Shown here in pieces: positions 1 to 8,909 of a stretch of 64,000 bases of DNA. The position numbers and the translations under genes are program-made. Position 1 is the first letter of the stretch, and the number at the start of each line of letters is the position of its first letter. A model generated the notes under the pieces. That model had not been told where the DNA came from. It was given only the letters and a program-made list of their open reading frames with translations, and made no database searches. Source of the DNA: DOZZ01 sp963792655. GTDB lineage: Bacteria; Acidobacteriota; Terriglobia; Bryobacterales; Bryobacteraceae. The stretch lies in contig CAWBWU010000003.1 in assembly GCA_963792655.1 (NCBI GenBank), forward strand, positions 620,001 to 684,000. Reading direction: 5' to 3'.

Positions 1-2
1 TC

Positions 3-314
3 GCGATTGTGGTCTCTGCCGGTGCGCTCGCGCTTCAGCGCTGGCTGCCGCTCTTGATTGCGGTGACATTCGCCATCATCTCGTTCTACGGCGATCAATT
101 CCTGAGCATTCCTTATTACACCGGCATCATCGTTCATGCTCCTGGCGGCGGCTTGCCGGCTCTGGCGCCGGGCGCGATCGCAAGCAGCTTACGCACGATG
201 ATGGAACGGATGCCTTCGCTGGCGAATGCACTTTGGATACCCTCCATCGGCGCGCAGTTGGTGCTGCTGGCTTTGGTCGCAATCTGTTGCGTTAAGGTGA
301 AGGAGTCTCGATGA
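3..314 (+). CDS. C-terminal end of a membrane protein, probably ABC permease (partial)
   Basis: The reading frame is open to the left edge, so only about the last 104 residues are present. Two hydrophobic stretches are visible: one at the start (LPLLIAVTFAIISFYG) and one close to the C-terminus (QLVLLALVAICCVKV), which ends in a short basic tail. Its TGA overlaps the ATG of the next gene as ATGA, and that gene is an ABC ATPase-like protein, so I infer an ABC-2 type permease. The fragment itself has no family-specific motif that I recognise; another integral membrane protein is possible. Confidence 0.5.
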   Translation, partial: AIVVSAGALALQRWLPLLIAVTFAIISFYGDQFLSIPYYTGIIVHAPGGGLPALAPGAIASSLRTMMERMPSLANALWIPSIGAQLVLLALVAICCVKVKESR

Positions 315-1246
315 TCCGCTTCCTCGGCGTAACTTGCACGCCCCTCCGCGACCTCACGATTGAAGCGCCTTCAGGTGCTTTGATCGGCATCGTAGGGCTC
401 GAAGGCTGTGGCGCTGTGACGCTCTTGCGTGCCGCGGCGGGAGTGTTGCCCACTGATACGGGCAGCATCGAATTCGAGGGACCGCGTCTGTTGCTGCATC
501 CGGACGATTCGCCGCACTTCGAGGAAGCACGTCTGCTGCTGATTGATCAGACGCTCTCACGTTGTGATGCCCTGCAGCTGGCCCAGGCCACTGCGCTGAT
601 GAACGAGCGCAGGCGTGCCGGCGCAACGATCCTGCTTCATTCGCACGATGAAGCGCTCTTGAGCGCTATGTGCGACGAAGTCTGGTGGCTCTCTGAAGGC
701 GTGGTGGCGGCGCGCGGTGAACCAGCGGAAGTGCTTGCGCGTTACCGTGCGCACATCACCCGCCGCGTGCTTGAGACTACGCATGAACAGCCGGCAGTAT
801 TGAGCCGAGCCCAACGCCGCGGCGATGGACGCGCTGAGATCACCGGACTAACCATCCATGGCCAAACAGGGCACGCGGTCGCAGTACTGGCGAGCGGCGA
901 AGCTTCTGAAGTGCGTGTGAGCATTCGCTTCGCAGCAGCGGTAGCAGACCCGGTCGTCGGCATCCTGATCCGCACCCGCATCGGCTTAAACGTGTACGGC
1001 ACGAATACTGAGCTCGAACAACTCAAGCTCGGGCCGCGCAATGCCGGCGATCACATTACCGTCACGTTCCGTCTTCGTGCCGACTTGTGCCCCGGCGAGT
1101 ACACCCTGACCGCCGCATCGCATGACCCGGATGGTGTCTGGCATGAGTGGCTGGAAGACGCGATCGCGTTTTCAATCACCGATTCGCGCTATACGGCAGG
1201 CGTGGCCAATCTGCGCGCGCAGGTGTCGTTCGCAGTGACGGAGTAG
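311..1246 (+). CDS. Degenerate ABC ATPase-like protein with Wzt-type C-terminal domain
   Basis: The N-terminal ~150 residues resemble an ABC nucleotide-binding domain with most working parts missing. The P-loop reads GLEGCGAVT (residues 29-37), with Ala35 where the catalytic Lys should be. Walker B is LLLIDQ (D79) with Gln80 replacing the catalytic Glu. Only about 40 residues separate the two motifs, so the Q-loop, helical subdomain and LSGGQ signature are absent. A switch-like His (H112) remains. Residues ~165-311 resemble the Wzt C-terminal carbohydrate-binding beta-sandwich (GILIRTRIGLNVYGTNT). In O-antigen exporters that domain recognises the modified glycan end. The gene is translationally coupled to the upstream membrane protein and lies next to Lpt genes, so a polysaccharide-export role is inferred. 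ATP hydrolysis by this chain looks unlikely. Confidence 0.7.
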   Translation: MIRFLGVTCTPLRDLTIEAPSGALIGIVGLEGCGAVTLLRAAAGVLPTDTGSIEFEGPRLLLHPDDSPHFEEARLLLIDQTLSRCDALQLAQATALMNERRRAGATILLHSHDEALLSAMCDEVWWLSEGVVAARGEPAEVLARYRAHITRRVLETTHEQPAVLSRAQRRGDGRAEITGLTIHGQTGHAVAVLASGEASEVRVSIRFAAAVADPVVGILIRTRIGLNVYGTNTELEQLKLGPRNAGDHITVTFRLRADLCPGEYTLTAASHDPDGVWHEWLEDAIAFSITDSRYTAGVANLRAQVSFAVTE

Positions 1247-1340
1247 TCTCATGTCGTGAACCCCCGCTTGCTAACGCGCGCGGCTCGTGTACGCGATTTC
1301 AGGAAGCGCGGCGGGCCCTACGTTACACTGAAAGTAGTAC

Positions 1341-3635
1341 ATGCGGAGCACGCGCTGGCTGCTCCTTCTCGCCATCCTTGCGATCCTCGGCGGAACGGGC
1401 GCGCTTTATCGTTTACAACGTGGAATCGTCAGGTCGAAAGCGCCGGCTACGCCTCAGTCGTTGCCGCTCGACACGAACAATCTCGCGTTCGACTACGAAT
1501 ACGAGCAGAGCACCGGCGGCCAAACCAAGTTCAAAGTGCGGTCGAAAAAGTTCCGGCAGGTGGGCGACACGCCGGTCTTCGAGCTCGAAGGCGTTGAACT
1601 GGAGATCAAGAAAGAGCCGACTCATTACGATCTGATCAAGTGCGCAAGCGCGCGCTTCGATCGTGCCATGGCGAAGATGTATACCGACGCCGAAGTCGAG
1701 ATCATTCTCGACATTCCGGTGACCGGCAAGCCCGTACATCCGCTGACCTCGATCAAGACCTCCGGCGTGAACTTTGATAGCAAGACTGGTAAAGCAAGTT
1801 CCGAGAAGGCCACTTCGTTTCAGTTCGCGAACGGGCGCGGCAAGTGTATCGGCGCGGTTTACGATCCCAACATCAAGGAACTGCACCTGTTGCACGGAAC
1901 GGATCTGACGCTGACGGGCAACGGTCCGCAGAGCAAGCCGATGCGTGTGCAGAGCGAGGAGCTCACATATAAGGAAGGCAGTTCGGTGGTGCTTCTCGGG
2001 CCCTGGGCAAAGATGAATCGCGCGACGACGACTCTGGAATCAGCAGGTCCGGCAACGGTACATCTGAAGAACGATCAGCTCGATTTCATCGATGCCGAAC
2101 GGGGCCACGGCGTGGAGAACGAACCCAAGCGCCAGTTGGACTATTCGGCCGACGCGCTGCACATGCAGTATCTTCCTTCCGGCGCATTGCAGAAGACCAC
2201 AGGAGTGGGCAACGCGCGGCTGCACTCCGAAGCGCCGACCGGCGTCACCAACATGACCGGCAACAGCGTTGACCTGGATTTCACGGAGCAGGATAGCGAG
2301 TCGACGCTCTCGCATGTGATGGCGAACGGCAACGCAGTGGTCGAGACCAAACCGAATGCAGGCGACGGCAAAGCGCCGGTGCCTGAAACCAAGATCCTGC
2401 GCAGCAACACCGTGGAAGTTCAGATGCGTCCCGGCGGACGCGAGATCGATCATGTGCAGACGCATGCCCCCGGCATTCTGGAATTCATTCCGAACGATCC
2501 GAAGCAGCATCACCGTCTGTTAAACGGCGAGCGCATGACCATCGCTTACGGTCCGCAAAACCAGATTGAGTCATTCCAATCGGTGAACGTCAAAACCGAA
2601 ACGCAACCGGCGGCGGTAGATAAAAAGAACACTGCGACGAGCAAGACCGCGAGCGTGCACATGACGGCCGAGTTCGATCCGAAGTCGGGCCAGATGAAGC
2701 GCATGAAGCAGTGGGACCACTTCACCTACGAAGAGGGAGACCGCCGCGCGACGGCAGTCACGGCGATCTTTGAGCAGGATAAAGACGTGATCAACCTGGA
2801 AGATCGCGCGCGCGTCTGGGATGCTACGGGTTCAACGGACGGCGACAAGATCGTCATGAATCAGAAGACCGACGACTTCATCGCAGACGGCCACGTGAGC
2901 ACGACGCGCTTGCCCGACAAGAAGAAGAACTCCTCCGACTTGCTCGACAGTGACCAACCGACGCAGGGCCAGGCGCGGCGCATGACGTCCGCCAGTCACA
3001 ATAAGCTGGTGCACTACGAGGGTGATGCTGTGCTGTGGCAGGAAGCGAATCGTATTCAAGGCGATGTGATCGATGTCGATCGCGATAAGCACATGATCAC
3101 GGCGACCGGCCATGTCACGACCACCTTCCTCGATTCTCCAGGTGGCGATAAACCAGACATGCCGCCCGCTACGCCCGCCACCGAGAAGAAGCCCGCGGCT
3201 GAGCCGGTCTTCACCGTGGTGCGCGCCCCAAAGATGGTTTACACCGAGACTGACCGGCTGGCCAACTACACCGGCGGCGTAAAGTTCGACCGGCCGGGGC
3301 TCACCGTCACCAGCCAGGAACTGAAAGCGTGGCTGAATCCCAAGGACACGCAGCAAGACTCGAAGATCAATCATGCCAATGCGGACGGCCACGTGGAGAT
3401 CATCGAGGACACGCCTGACCGCAAACGCAAAGGCACCGGAGATCATTCCGAGTACTACACGGCCGAGGAGCGAATTCTGCTGCGCGGCGGCGAGCCTGAA
3501 CTGATCGACAATAAGAAGGGCACAACGAAAGGCACGGAGCTTACTTACTTCACCAACGACGATCGTCTGCTCGTCACAGGTGAAGCGAAGCGCCCCGTAA
3601 AGAGCACTCTTCATCGCAAACATGCAGTGTCTTGA
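1341..3635 (+). CDS. lptC: LptC/LptA (OstA-like) fused lipopolysaccharide transport protein
   Basis: The 764-residue protein starts with an uncleaved-anchor-like hydrophobic segment (RWLLLLAILAILGGTGALY). An LptC-like beta-jellyroll follows (~40-200), then several OstA/LptA-type repeats, for example the stretch around YSADALHMQYLP. LptC of Proteobacteria is about 190 residues, so this is a much longer fused bridge protein of a kind I associate with Acidobacteria. Expected role: inner-membrane-anchored periplasmic conduit passing LPS from the LptBFG transporter towards LptD. It overlaps the downstream LptB gene by 14 bases, which supports a shared complex. A TACACT hexamer lies 11 bases before the ATG. 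LptF and LptG are not in the window. Confidence 0.85.
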   Translation: MRSTRWLLLLAILAILGGTGALYRLQRGIVRSKAPATPQSLPLDTNNLAFDYEYEQSTGGQTKFKVRSKKFRQVGDTPVFELEGVELEIKKEPTHYDLIKCASARFDRAMAKMYTDAEVEIILDIPVTGKPVHPLTSIKTSGVNFDSKTGKASSEKATSFQFANGRGKCIGAVYDPNIKELHLLHGTDLTLTGNGPQSKPMRVQSEELTYKEGSSVVLLGPWAKMNRATTTLESAGPATVHLKNDQLDFIDAERGHGVENEPKRQLDYSADALHMQYLPSGALQKTTGVGNARLHSEAPTGVTNMTGNSVDLDFTEQDSESTLSHVMANGNAVVETKPNAGDGKAPVPETKILRSNTVEVQMRPGGREIDHVQTHAPGILEFIPNDPKQHHRLLNGERMTIAYGPQNQIESFQSVNVKTETQPAAVDKKNTATSKTASVHMTAEFDPKSGQMKRMKQWDHFTYEEGDRRATAVTAIFEQDKDVINLEDRARVWDATGSTDGDKIVMNQKTDDFIADGHVSTTRLPDKKKNSSDLLDSDQPTQGQARRMTSASHNKLVHYEGDAVLWQEANRIQGDVIDVDRDKHMITATGHVTTTFLDSPGGDKPDMPPATPATEKKPAAEPVFTVVRAPKMVYTETDRLANYTGGVKFDRPGLTVTSQELKAWLNPKDTQQDSKINHANADGHVEIIEDTPDRKRKGTGDHSEYYTAEERILLRGGEPELIDNKKGTTKGTELTYFTNDDRLLVTGEAKRPVKSTLHRKHAVS

Positions 3636-4362
3636 GACTGTTGACATCTCCAAGGCTTACCGGGGCCGTCGCGTGGTGGACAACGTTTCGGTCAGTGTGG
3701 AACAGGGCGAAGTAGTCGGGCTGCTTGGCCCGAATGGCGCGGGCAAGACGACCTCGTTCTACATGATCGTGGGCCTCATCAGTCCCGATTCAGGCCGCGT
3801 GAAGCTGAACGATCTGGATGTGACGCGCATGCCGATGTTCCAACGCGCGCGGCACGGCATCAGCTATCTGCCGCAGGAGCCATCGGTCTTTCGCAAGCTG
3901 ACGGTAGAGGGCAACCTGATGGCGATTCTCGAAACGCGCAACATGCCGTCTCGCGAGCGCCACAACAGGATGGATGAGCTCATCGAGAAGATGGGGCTCG
4001 AAACCGTACGGCGCAGCAAAGGATACGTGCTGTCGGGCGGCGAGCGGCGCCGGGTGGAGATTGCGCGCTCGCTCGCGATCGAGCCCAGCTTTCTGCTGCT
4101 CGACGAGCCATTCTCCGGAATTGATCCGATTCAGGTGCTGGAACTGCAGCGCATCATCAACGAGTTGAAGCGTTCGGGTATCGGGATTCTGATGACCGAT
4201 CACAACGTCCGCGAGACGCTGATGGTTACTGATCGCGCGTACATTATCAGCAACGGGAAGATTTTCCGGTCGGGGCGGCCGGACAGTCTGGCGCGCGATA
4301 CCGAGGTCAAGCGCATCTACCTCGGCGAGTCGTTCGACCTTGGCAGCACAGCGCTGCGTTGA
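3622..4362 (+). CDS. lptB: LPS export ABC transporter ATP-binding protein LptB
   Basis: A complete 246-residue ABC ATPase with Walker A GPNGAGKTT (K42), signature VLSGGERRR, Walker B FLLLDEPFSGIDP and switch His in LMTDHNVRETL. The SGIDP and HNVRETL stretches are typical of LptB rather than of amino-acid importers. It powers extraction of LPS from the inner membrane through LptFG and LptC. Its start lies inside the 3' end of the LptC/LptA-like gene (14-base overlap), so the two are co-transcribed and probably translationally coupled. The length is normal for LptB (~240). Confidence 0.95.
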   Translation: MQCLETVDISKAYRGRRVVDNVSVSVEQGEVVGLLGPNGAGKTTSFYMIVGLISPDSGRVKLNDLDVTRMPMFQRARHGISYLPQEPSVFRKLTVEGNLMAILETRNMPSRERHNRMDELIEKMGLETVRRSKGYVLSGGERRRVEIARSLAIEPSFLLLDEPFSGIDPIQVLELQRIINELKRSGIGILMTDHNVRETLMVTDRAYIISNGKIFRSGRPDSLARDTEVKRIYLGESFDLGSTALR

Positions 4363-4422
4363 TCCCGATTCTGCAAAAGTCAAGTTCTGAATCTGGCGTG
4401 TTTTGAGTGAGCTGGAGAACCG

Positions 4423-4451
4423 TTGACAAGGTGTAATGGCCTTGTTACGCT
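4423..4451 (+). promoter_or_regulatory. Putative sigma-70 promoter of the receiver gene
   Basis: TTGACA at 4423-4428 is a perfect -35 box. It is followed after 17 bases by TACGCT at 4446-4451, which matches the first two and last positions of TATAAT. The start codon of the receiver gene is at 4467, so the predicted leader is only about 8-10 bases. This fits the short-leader pattern seen elsewhere in the window. Confidence 0.5.
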
Positions 4452-4466
4452 GCCACGGTTATCTTC

Positions 4467-4919
4467 ATGAACCAACCTGCCGCCCCTCCTCAGAACTCGT
4501 TTCGCATTCTTCTCGTCGACGACAATCCGCATGGATCACATGCTCGCAAACAAGTGCTTGGCGATGTTGGCTACAACGTGTCGGTAGCGCTCTCCGCCGA
4601 GGAAGCTTTGGAGCGGATGTCGACCGAAAAGTTCGACATCGTCGTCACCGATTACAGAATGGGCAAGATGGATGGCGTGCGGTTCATCGAACGCGTACGG
4701 AGCCTGCATGAGGGCGTCAAGACGGTCCTGCTGTCCGGCTTCGTCGGGATACTCGGCATGACGGAGAAGAGCACCGGCGCGGACGCTGTGTTGAATAAAG
4801 ACGCTGGGGAGTTGCCGAACATGATGCGCGCGGTCAACCGGTTGCTCGGCGTCGAAGACGCAGTACAGCGTAAGCCTGCCGGAGTGCAACGCAGAACGAT
4901 GGCAGCCCGGCGCGCTTAG
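4467..4919 (+). CDS. Single-domain response regulator (receiver protein)
   Basis: This is a CheY-like receiver domain with only a short basic tail. The acidic pocket is VDD (D18, D19), the phospho-acceptor is D62 in VVTDYRMGKMDG, the switch Ser is S90 in VLLSGF, and the conserved Lys is K111 in VLNKDA. All are present, so it should be phosphorylatable. No output domain follows (150 residues in all), and the last ~25 residues are Arg/Ala-rich. No histidine kinase is adjacent; its partner is unknown. A good promoter lies directly upstream, so it is probably transcribed alone or with the following hydrolase. Confidence 0.85.
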   Translation: MNQPAAPPQNSFRILLVDDNPHGSHARKQVLGDVGYNVSVALSAEEALERMSTEKFDIVVTDYRMGKMDGVRFIERVRSLHEGVKTVLLSGFVGILGMTEKSTGADAVLNKDAGELPNMMRAVNRLLGVEDAVQRKPAGVQRRTMAARRA

Positions 4920-4944
4920 CAGCGGTTGTGTCACCATCCGGATA

Positions 4945-6759
4945 GTGGCGTTCTCCAGAGTTGTCCCGGTTCTGATTGCCGTTGCGCTTGCCGGCAATGC
5001 GGTCGCGGTCAAACATCAGAAGCATTCGCGAAAAGAAGTCAAAACTTCATCCAACAGTTCACGGGACCGCGAATCGAAGGCCGCTGCGCGCTGGATGAAG
5101 CGCATGCCGCTGCACGACGAAGTTGCGCAACTGGTCGTGATTCCGTTCAGCGGGCAGCCGCTCGAGAAGCGCTCGAAGGCTTACAAAGATCTGGCGCGCC
5201 TGGTCAACAAGCAGCACGTGGGCGGCATGATTCTGGTCAACGTGTTTCAGGGCCGGTTGGTGAAGCATGCCGATCCGCTGGAAGCCGCGACCATCATGAA
5301 CGCCATGCAGAAGTTGGCGAAAGTGCCGCTGCTGTTTTCGGGGGACCTGGAGCGCGGCGCATCGATGCGGCTGAACGACACCACGGGGTTCCCGCACGCC
5401 ATGGCTTTTACTGCTACGGGTGATGTGGCTTTGGCGCGCCAGGAGGGCGTGATCACGGCGCGTGAAGCGCGTGCGGTGGGCATTCAATGGGTGTTCTACC
5501 CGGATACCGACGTCAACAATAACCCGGAGAACCCGATCATCAACATCCGTTCGTTCGGTGAGAACCCGGCAGATGTGGCGCGCTTCGCGACGGCGTTCAT
5601 CGAAGGCGCGCACTCCGATCCGAAGCACATGGTGCTGACGACGGCAAAGCATTTCCCCGGCCATGGCGATACCGCGACCGATTCGCACTTGAACCTCGCG
5701 ACCATTCCAGGCGACCGGCAGCATTTGGATACCGTGGAGTTGCCGCCGTTCAAGGCCGCGATTGCGGCGGGCGCCGATGCCGTGATGACGGCTCACCTCG
5801 CCGTGCCGGCACTGGAAAAGGCGGACTTGCCCGCGACGCTGTCGAGCGTGATCCTCACTAAGCTTCTTCGCGAAGAGTTAGGCTTTCGAGGCATCATCGT
5901 GACCGATGCGCTCGAGATGGGCGGAGTGGCAAAGGGCTTCACGGTGGGCGATGCCGCGGTGCGCGCGATCGAAGCAGGCGCCGATGTGTTGTTGATGCCG
6001 TCCGACCCCGATGCCGCGATTGACGCCGTTGTGGATGCCGTTGAGAGCGGGCGGCTGACGCGTGCGCGCATTGAGGAAAGTGTTCGCCGCGTGCTCATGG
6101 CGAAAGCTCGCGTGGGGCTTGACCGGCAGAAGGTGGTGAACCTGAAAGCGATCGGCAAAGCGATCAGCCGGCCCGACGCCCTGGCAGCAGCGCAACGCAC
6201 AGCGGACCGCGCGATCACGTTGGTGAAGAACGAAGCGGCTGCCGTGCCGTTGCACGATCCTTCGCGCACGCTGTTCCTTTTAATGAGCGAGAACAAGGCC
6301 GGGGACGAGGGGCAATTGTTTTCGGATGAACTCAAGAAGCGCGGCATCACGGCAAATGTTCGCATCCTCTCGCCGCAGTTAACTGACGCTGATCTGTCAG
6401 ATGTCGAACAGCAGGCGCGCAATGCGGACGAAGTAGTGGCGGCGGCGTTTGTCTCGGTAGCCGCATACTCGAACAATGTGGCGCTGCGCGGCAAATATCC
6501 GGAGCTGATGACGCGCCTGGCTGCGGCCGGCAAGCCAGTGGTGCTGGTGTCACTCGGCAATCCGTACCTGCTGCGCAATTTCCCAGCAGTTGCCGCATAC
6601 ATCGCGACGTACAGCACGGTACCGGTCTCGGAAACCGCGGCCGTTCGCGCATTGTTCGGCGAAATCGCGATCCAGGGGAAACTGCCCGTGTCCATCCCGG
6701 ACATTGCCCCGGCGGGTACGGGCATCGCAATCGCCGCCAGCGCAACGCAGCCTCGATAG
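4945..6759 (+). CDS. Glycoside hydrolase family 3, beta-N-acetylhexosaminidase-like (NagZ-like)
   Basis: The GTG start gives a signal peptide (VVPVLIAVALAGNAVAV) and then the GH3 TIM-barrel. The NagZ-specific loop KHFPGHGDTATDSH begins at K235 and supplies the His/Asp general-acid dyad. The nucleophile is D321 in VTDALEMGG. After about residue 390 a second alpha/beta domain of GH3-C type follows, which single-domain cytoplasmic NagZ lacks. Expected role: removal of N-acetylglucosamine (or a related sugar) from muropeptides or glycans in the periplasm. Cytoplasmic NagZ has no signal peptide, so this is probably an exported relative with scavenging or wall-turnover function. Confidence 0.88.
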   Translation: MAFSRVVPVLIAVALAGNAVAVKHQKHSRKEVKTSSNSSRDRESKAAARWMKRMPLHDEVAQLVVIPFSGQPLEKRSKAYKDLARLVNKQHVGGMILVNVFQGRLVKHADPLEAATIMNAMQKLAKVPLLFSGDLERGASMRLNDTTGFPHAMAFTATGDVALARQEGVITAREARAVGIQWVFYPDTDVNNNPENPIINIRSFGENPADVARFATAFIEGAHSDPKHMVLTTAKHFPGHGDTATDSHLNLATIPGDRQHLDTVELPPFKAAIAAGADAVMTAHLAVPALEKADLPATLSSVILTKLLREELGFRGIIVTDALEMGGVAKGFTVGDAAVRAIEAGADVLLMPSDPDAAIDAVVDAVESGRLTRARIEESVRRVLMAKARVGLDRQKVVNLKAIGKAISRPDALAAAQRTADRAITLVKNEAAAVPLHDPSRTLFLLMSENKAGDEGQLFSDELKKRGITANVRILSPQLTDADLSDVEQQARNADEVVAAAFVSVAAYSNNVALRGKYPELMTRLAAAGKPVVLVSLGNPYLLRNFPAVAAYIATYSTVPVSETAAVRALFGEIAIQGKLPVSIPDIAPAGTGIAIAASATQPR

Positions 6760-6776
6760 GATTGGGTCGCTCGGTG

Positions 6777-7547
6777 TTACTGTACCTCGCGTCTGCAGAA
6801 GTCGATGCAGCCTAAAACGCTCATCGCCGCAGTCAGGGCTGTGACACACCAGAGTACTGCGACTATGTCGTGCGGCTGCCTCGCCAGAACTAACATTGGA
6901 AGCGCCCAGGGATAGTATTGGGGCCAGTCGCCGTACGGCCCCGCCGCTAGAAGCATTGCAAAGGTGGTTATGGTTGCGACGACACCGAACCCGGTAGCTA
7001 CGGAAAATGCCCGCCATCGCAGACTTACCCAAAGCTGAACTGATAAGGCGAGTAATGCTAGACCAGTCATCTGCGCAGACTGTATGAGGAGAGCACTGAC
7101 AGGCATGGGGAAAGCAAAGCGAGTTGCCATGGAGAATGCGCGGAGCGTGGCTCCTCCGAACAAAATCAGGATAACTAATACGGCCCCAGCGGCGACGGTC
7201 AATAGAGTGACAAGCAGCAGCTTCGCCGTGTACACCGTCCAGCGCGGAATTGGTCGCGCCAAGATCGCCTTCCACTGATTTTCTGAGTGATCCAGCCCGG
7301 CAACCAAGGCGCTCTGCAGCGTGATGTACAACGGCATCATCAACAGACCCCAAAACTGAAAATTCAAACGGGCGAAAGCTTTCCAGTCGTCGCTTGCCGA
7401 TGTTTGGTGAAGAGTAGAGAAAGGAGCCGATAGCGCCATGAAAACCGCAAGGCAGACCACGGCTAGTGGAGCGACAACCACCATTTTTACTGCAGCCGTC
7501 CTCTTGATCTTGAGGAACTCGGCCGACAGTGCGCGTTTCAGCCTCAT
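6777..7547 (-). CDS. ABC-2 family transporter permease
   Basis: 256 residues with about six predicted membrane segments, including VVVAPLAVVCLAVFMALS near the N-terminus, LLVTLLTVAAGAVLVILILF and TGLALLALSVQLWVSL. The N-terminus (MRLKRALSAEFLKIKRTAAV) is the usual amphipathic start of ABC-2 permeases of the antibiotic or bacteriocin-immunity type. It overlaps the end of the upstream ATPase gene by 4 bases (ATGA), so the two form one exporter. The substrate cannot be told from the sequence. Confidence 0.85.
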   Translation of the reverse strand: MRLKRALSAEFLKIKRTAAVKMVVVAPLAVVCLAVFMALSAPFSTLHQTSASDDWKAFARLNFQFWGLLMMPLYITLQSALVAGLDHSENQWKAILARPIPRWTVYTAKLLLVTLLTVAAGAVLVILILFGGATLRAFSMATRFAFPMPVSALLIQSAQMTGLALLALSVQLWVSLRWRAFSVATGFGVVATITTFAMLLAAGPYGDWPQYYPWALPMLVLARQPHDIVAVLWCVTALTAAMSVLGCIDFCRREVQ

Positions 7548-8476
7548 CGAGTTTTGAGCACTCCTTCGTGCGAGGACAGCGGCGCAGTAAGGTTGAGGAA
7601 CGTGTCCTCTAATGTCGGGTACGTCACGGCAAGATGTGAGACTCTCAGTCCTTCTCGAACAAGAAGAGCATTGATGTCAGCCACGTCACGGCCTGTTTGC
7701 GTAATCCTCAGATGTTCGCCGCCGTCAATACTGACTTGCATCCCGGCGTTGGTAAGCAGACCGCACGCCCGTTCCGCATCGTCAACTTCCACGACGATTG
7801 CCGGTGCACTTCGAATGCGCAGTTCGTCCTTGTTTCCTTCGAATCTTAGTTGGCCCTCCGATATGATCGCCACGTGAGTTGCGAGTTGTTCGACTTCTGC
7901 AAGCAAGTGACTCGACACAAACACTGTGACTCCGCAGCGTTGCGGCAATGAGTGGATCAAATTCCGAATTTCATGTATACCGGCCGGGTCAAGACCGTTT
8001 GTCGGCTCGTCGAGGACAAGCAGCTCCGGATTCCCGAGCAAAGCCTGTGCGATCCCAAGTCTTTGCCTCATACCGGTCGAATAGCCTCTGACGAGATGCC
8101 CAGCGGCCGCGGTCATGTCGACACTGCGCAGAGCCTCTTCGATACATGCTCGCGGCGCGCCAAGCAGCCGCCGATGCACCTCCAGATGTTCACGCCCGGT
8201 GAGGTTTGGGTAGAGCGAAGGCGCTTCGACGAGAGAACCAATGCGACCGAGAACGGACGAAATCTCCACGCCCGGGCGCTTCCCTAAGACCGTAAGTGTG
8301 CCTCGATCGGGCCGCTGAAGACCCAGAATCAAACGAATAGTTGTTGATTTGCCAGCCCCGTTTGGCCCCAGAAAGCCGTAAATGCTTTGTTGGGGAACGC
8401 AGAGGCTCAGCCCCCTGAGGGCAGGAACCTTGACGTAGCTCTTCCATACGGAGTCGAGTTGAATGACCGGTGTCAT
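7544..8476 (-). CDS. ABC transporter ATP-binding protein (ABC-2 exporter, drug/peptide type)
   Basis: 310 residues. Walker A is GPNGAGKST, the signature region YSTGMRQRLGIAQ, Walker B LLVLDEPTNGLDP, and the switch His lies in FVSSHLL. A C-terminal extension of ~80 residues ending in YPTLEDTFLNLT is typical of CcmA/BcrA-like exporters. The frame stays open further upstream to 8743, but the ABC fold starts at MTPVIQLDSVW, so I place the start at 8476. A TATGCT hexamer sits 12 bases upstream of it. It is paired by overlap with the permease that follows. Confidence 0.9.
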   Translation of the reverse strand: MTPVIQLDSVWKSYVKVPALRGLSLCVPQQSIYGFLGPNGAGKSTTIRLILGLQRPDRGTLTVLGKRPGVEISSVLGRIGSLVEAPSLYPNLTGREHLEVHRRLLGAPRACIEEALRSVDMTAAAGHLVRGYSTGMRQRLGIAQALLGNPELLVLDEPTNGLDPAGIHEIRNLIHSLPQRCGVTVFVSSHLLAEVEQLATHVAIISEGQLRFEGNKDELRIRSAPAIVVEVDDAERACGLLTNAGMQVSIDGGEHLRITQTGRDVADINALLVREGLRVSHLAVTYPTLEDTFLNLTAPLSSHEGVLKTR

Positions 8477-8600
8477 GGGTGTGAGGAAAGCATATCTGTA
8501 ATTGCGTAAGACTCCGAGTTTCCAGGACAAGTTCCCCGGACGCCTTCGTCGAAGGCATGCAGCGGAACGCGGATGGTTGTTCGCGTGGCACCATTTAGTT

Positions 8601-8909
8601 ATGGCCAACTCGACATGGAAAGCTCCCGAAGCGCCGGCCCACGGTAAGCTGAACGCGGCGGATACAAAAGATCTGCCGGAAACGGCGTTCGCGTTTCCGA
8701 AGCAGCGCAAAGAGCCGCTGACTGATCCGTCCCACGTGCGCAATGCGATTGCGCGGTTCGATCAAGTGAAGGACGTTACCGATGCCGAGCGCGAGCAGGC
8801 GTTTCACAACATTCGGAAAGCTGCCAAGCACTTCGGCGTAGAGATGGAAGAGACAAGCTGGAAGCAGCTTGGATCGAAGCCGCATACGCACAACTCGTCT
8901 CAGAAGTAG
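8601..8909 (+). CDS. Small conserved protein, DUF6582-like
   Basis: 102 residues, very charged. The core TAFAFPKQRKEPLTDPSHVR is followed by NAIARFDQV and a C-terminal helix. This pattern (xFAxPxxRKxPLxDxxHVRNAxxRF) recurs in small proteins annotated DUF6582, often next to phage or stress genes; the function is unknown to me. The frame is open further upstream, but the ATG at 8601 gives the family-like N-terminus. Its TAG is immediately followed by the ATG of a cupin gene, so the two are likely co-expressed. Confidence 0.7.
   Translation: MANSTWKAPEAPAHGKLNAADTKDLPETAFAFPKQRKEPLTDPSHVRNAIARFDQVKDVTDAEREQAFHNIRKAAKHFGVEMEETSWKQLGSKPHTHNSSQK

Noticed and set aside
8477..8743. N-terminal extension of the ABC-2 ATPase to 8743
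   Set aside because: The extra 89 residues show no ABC homology and run antisense through the DUF6582-like gene.
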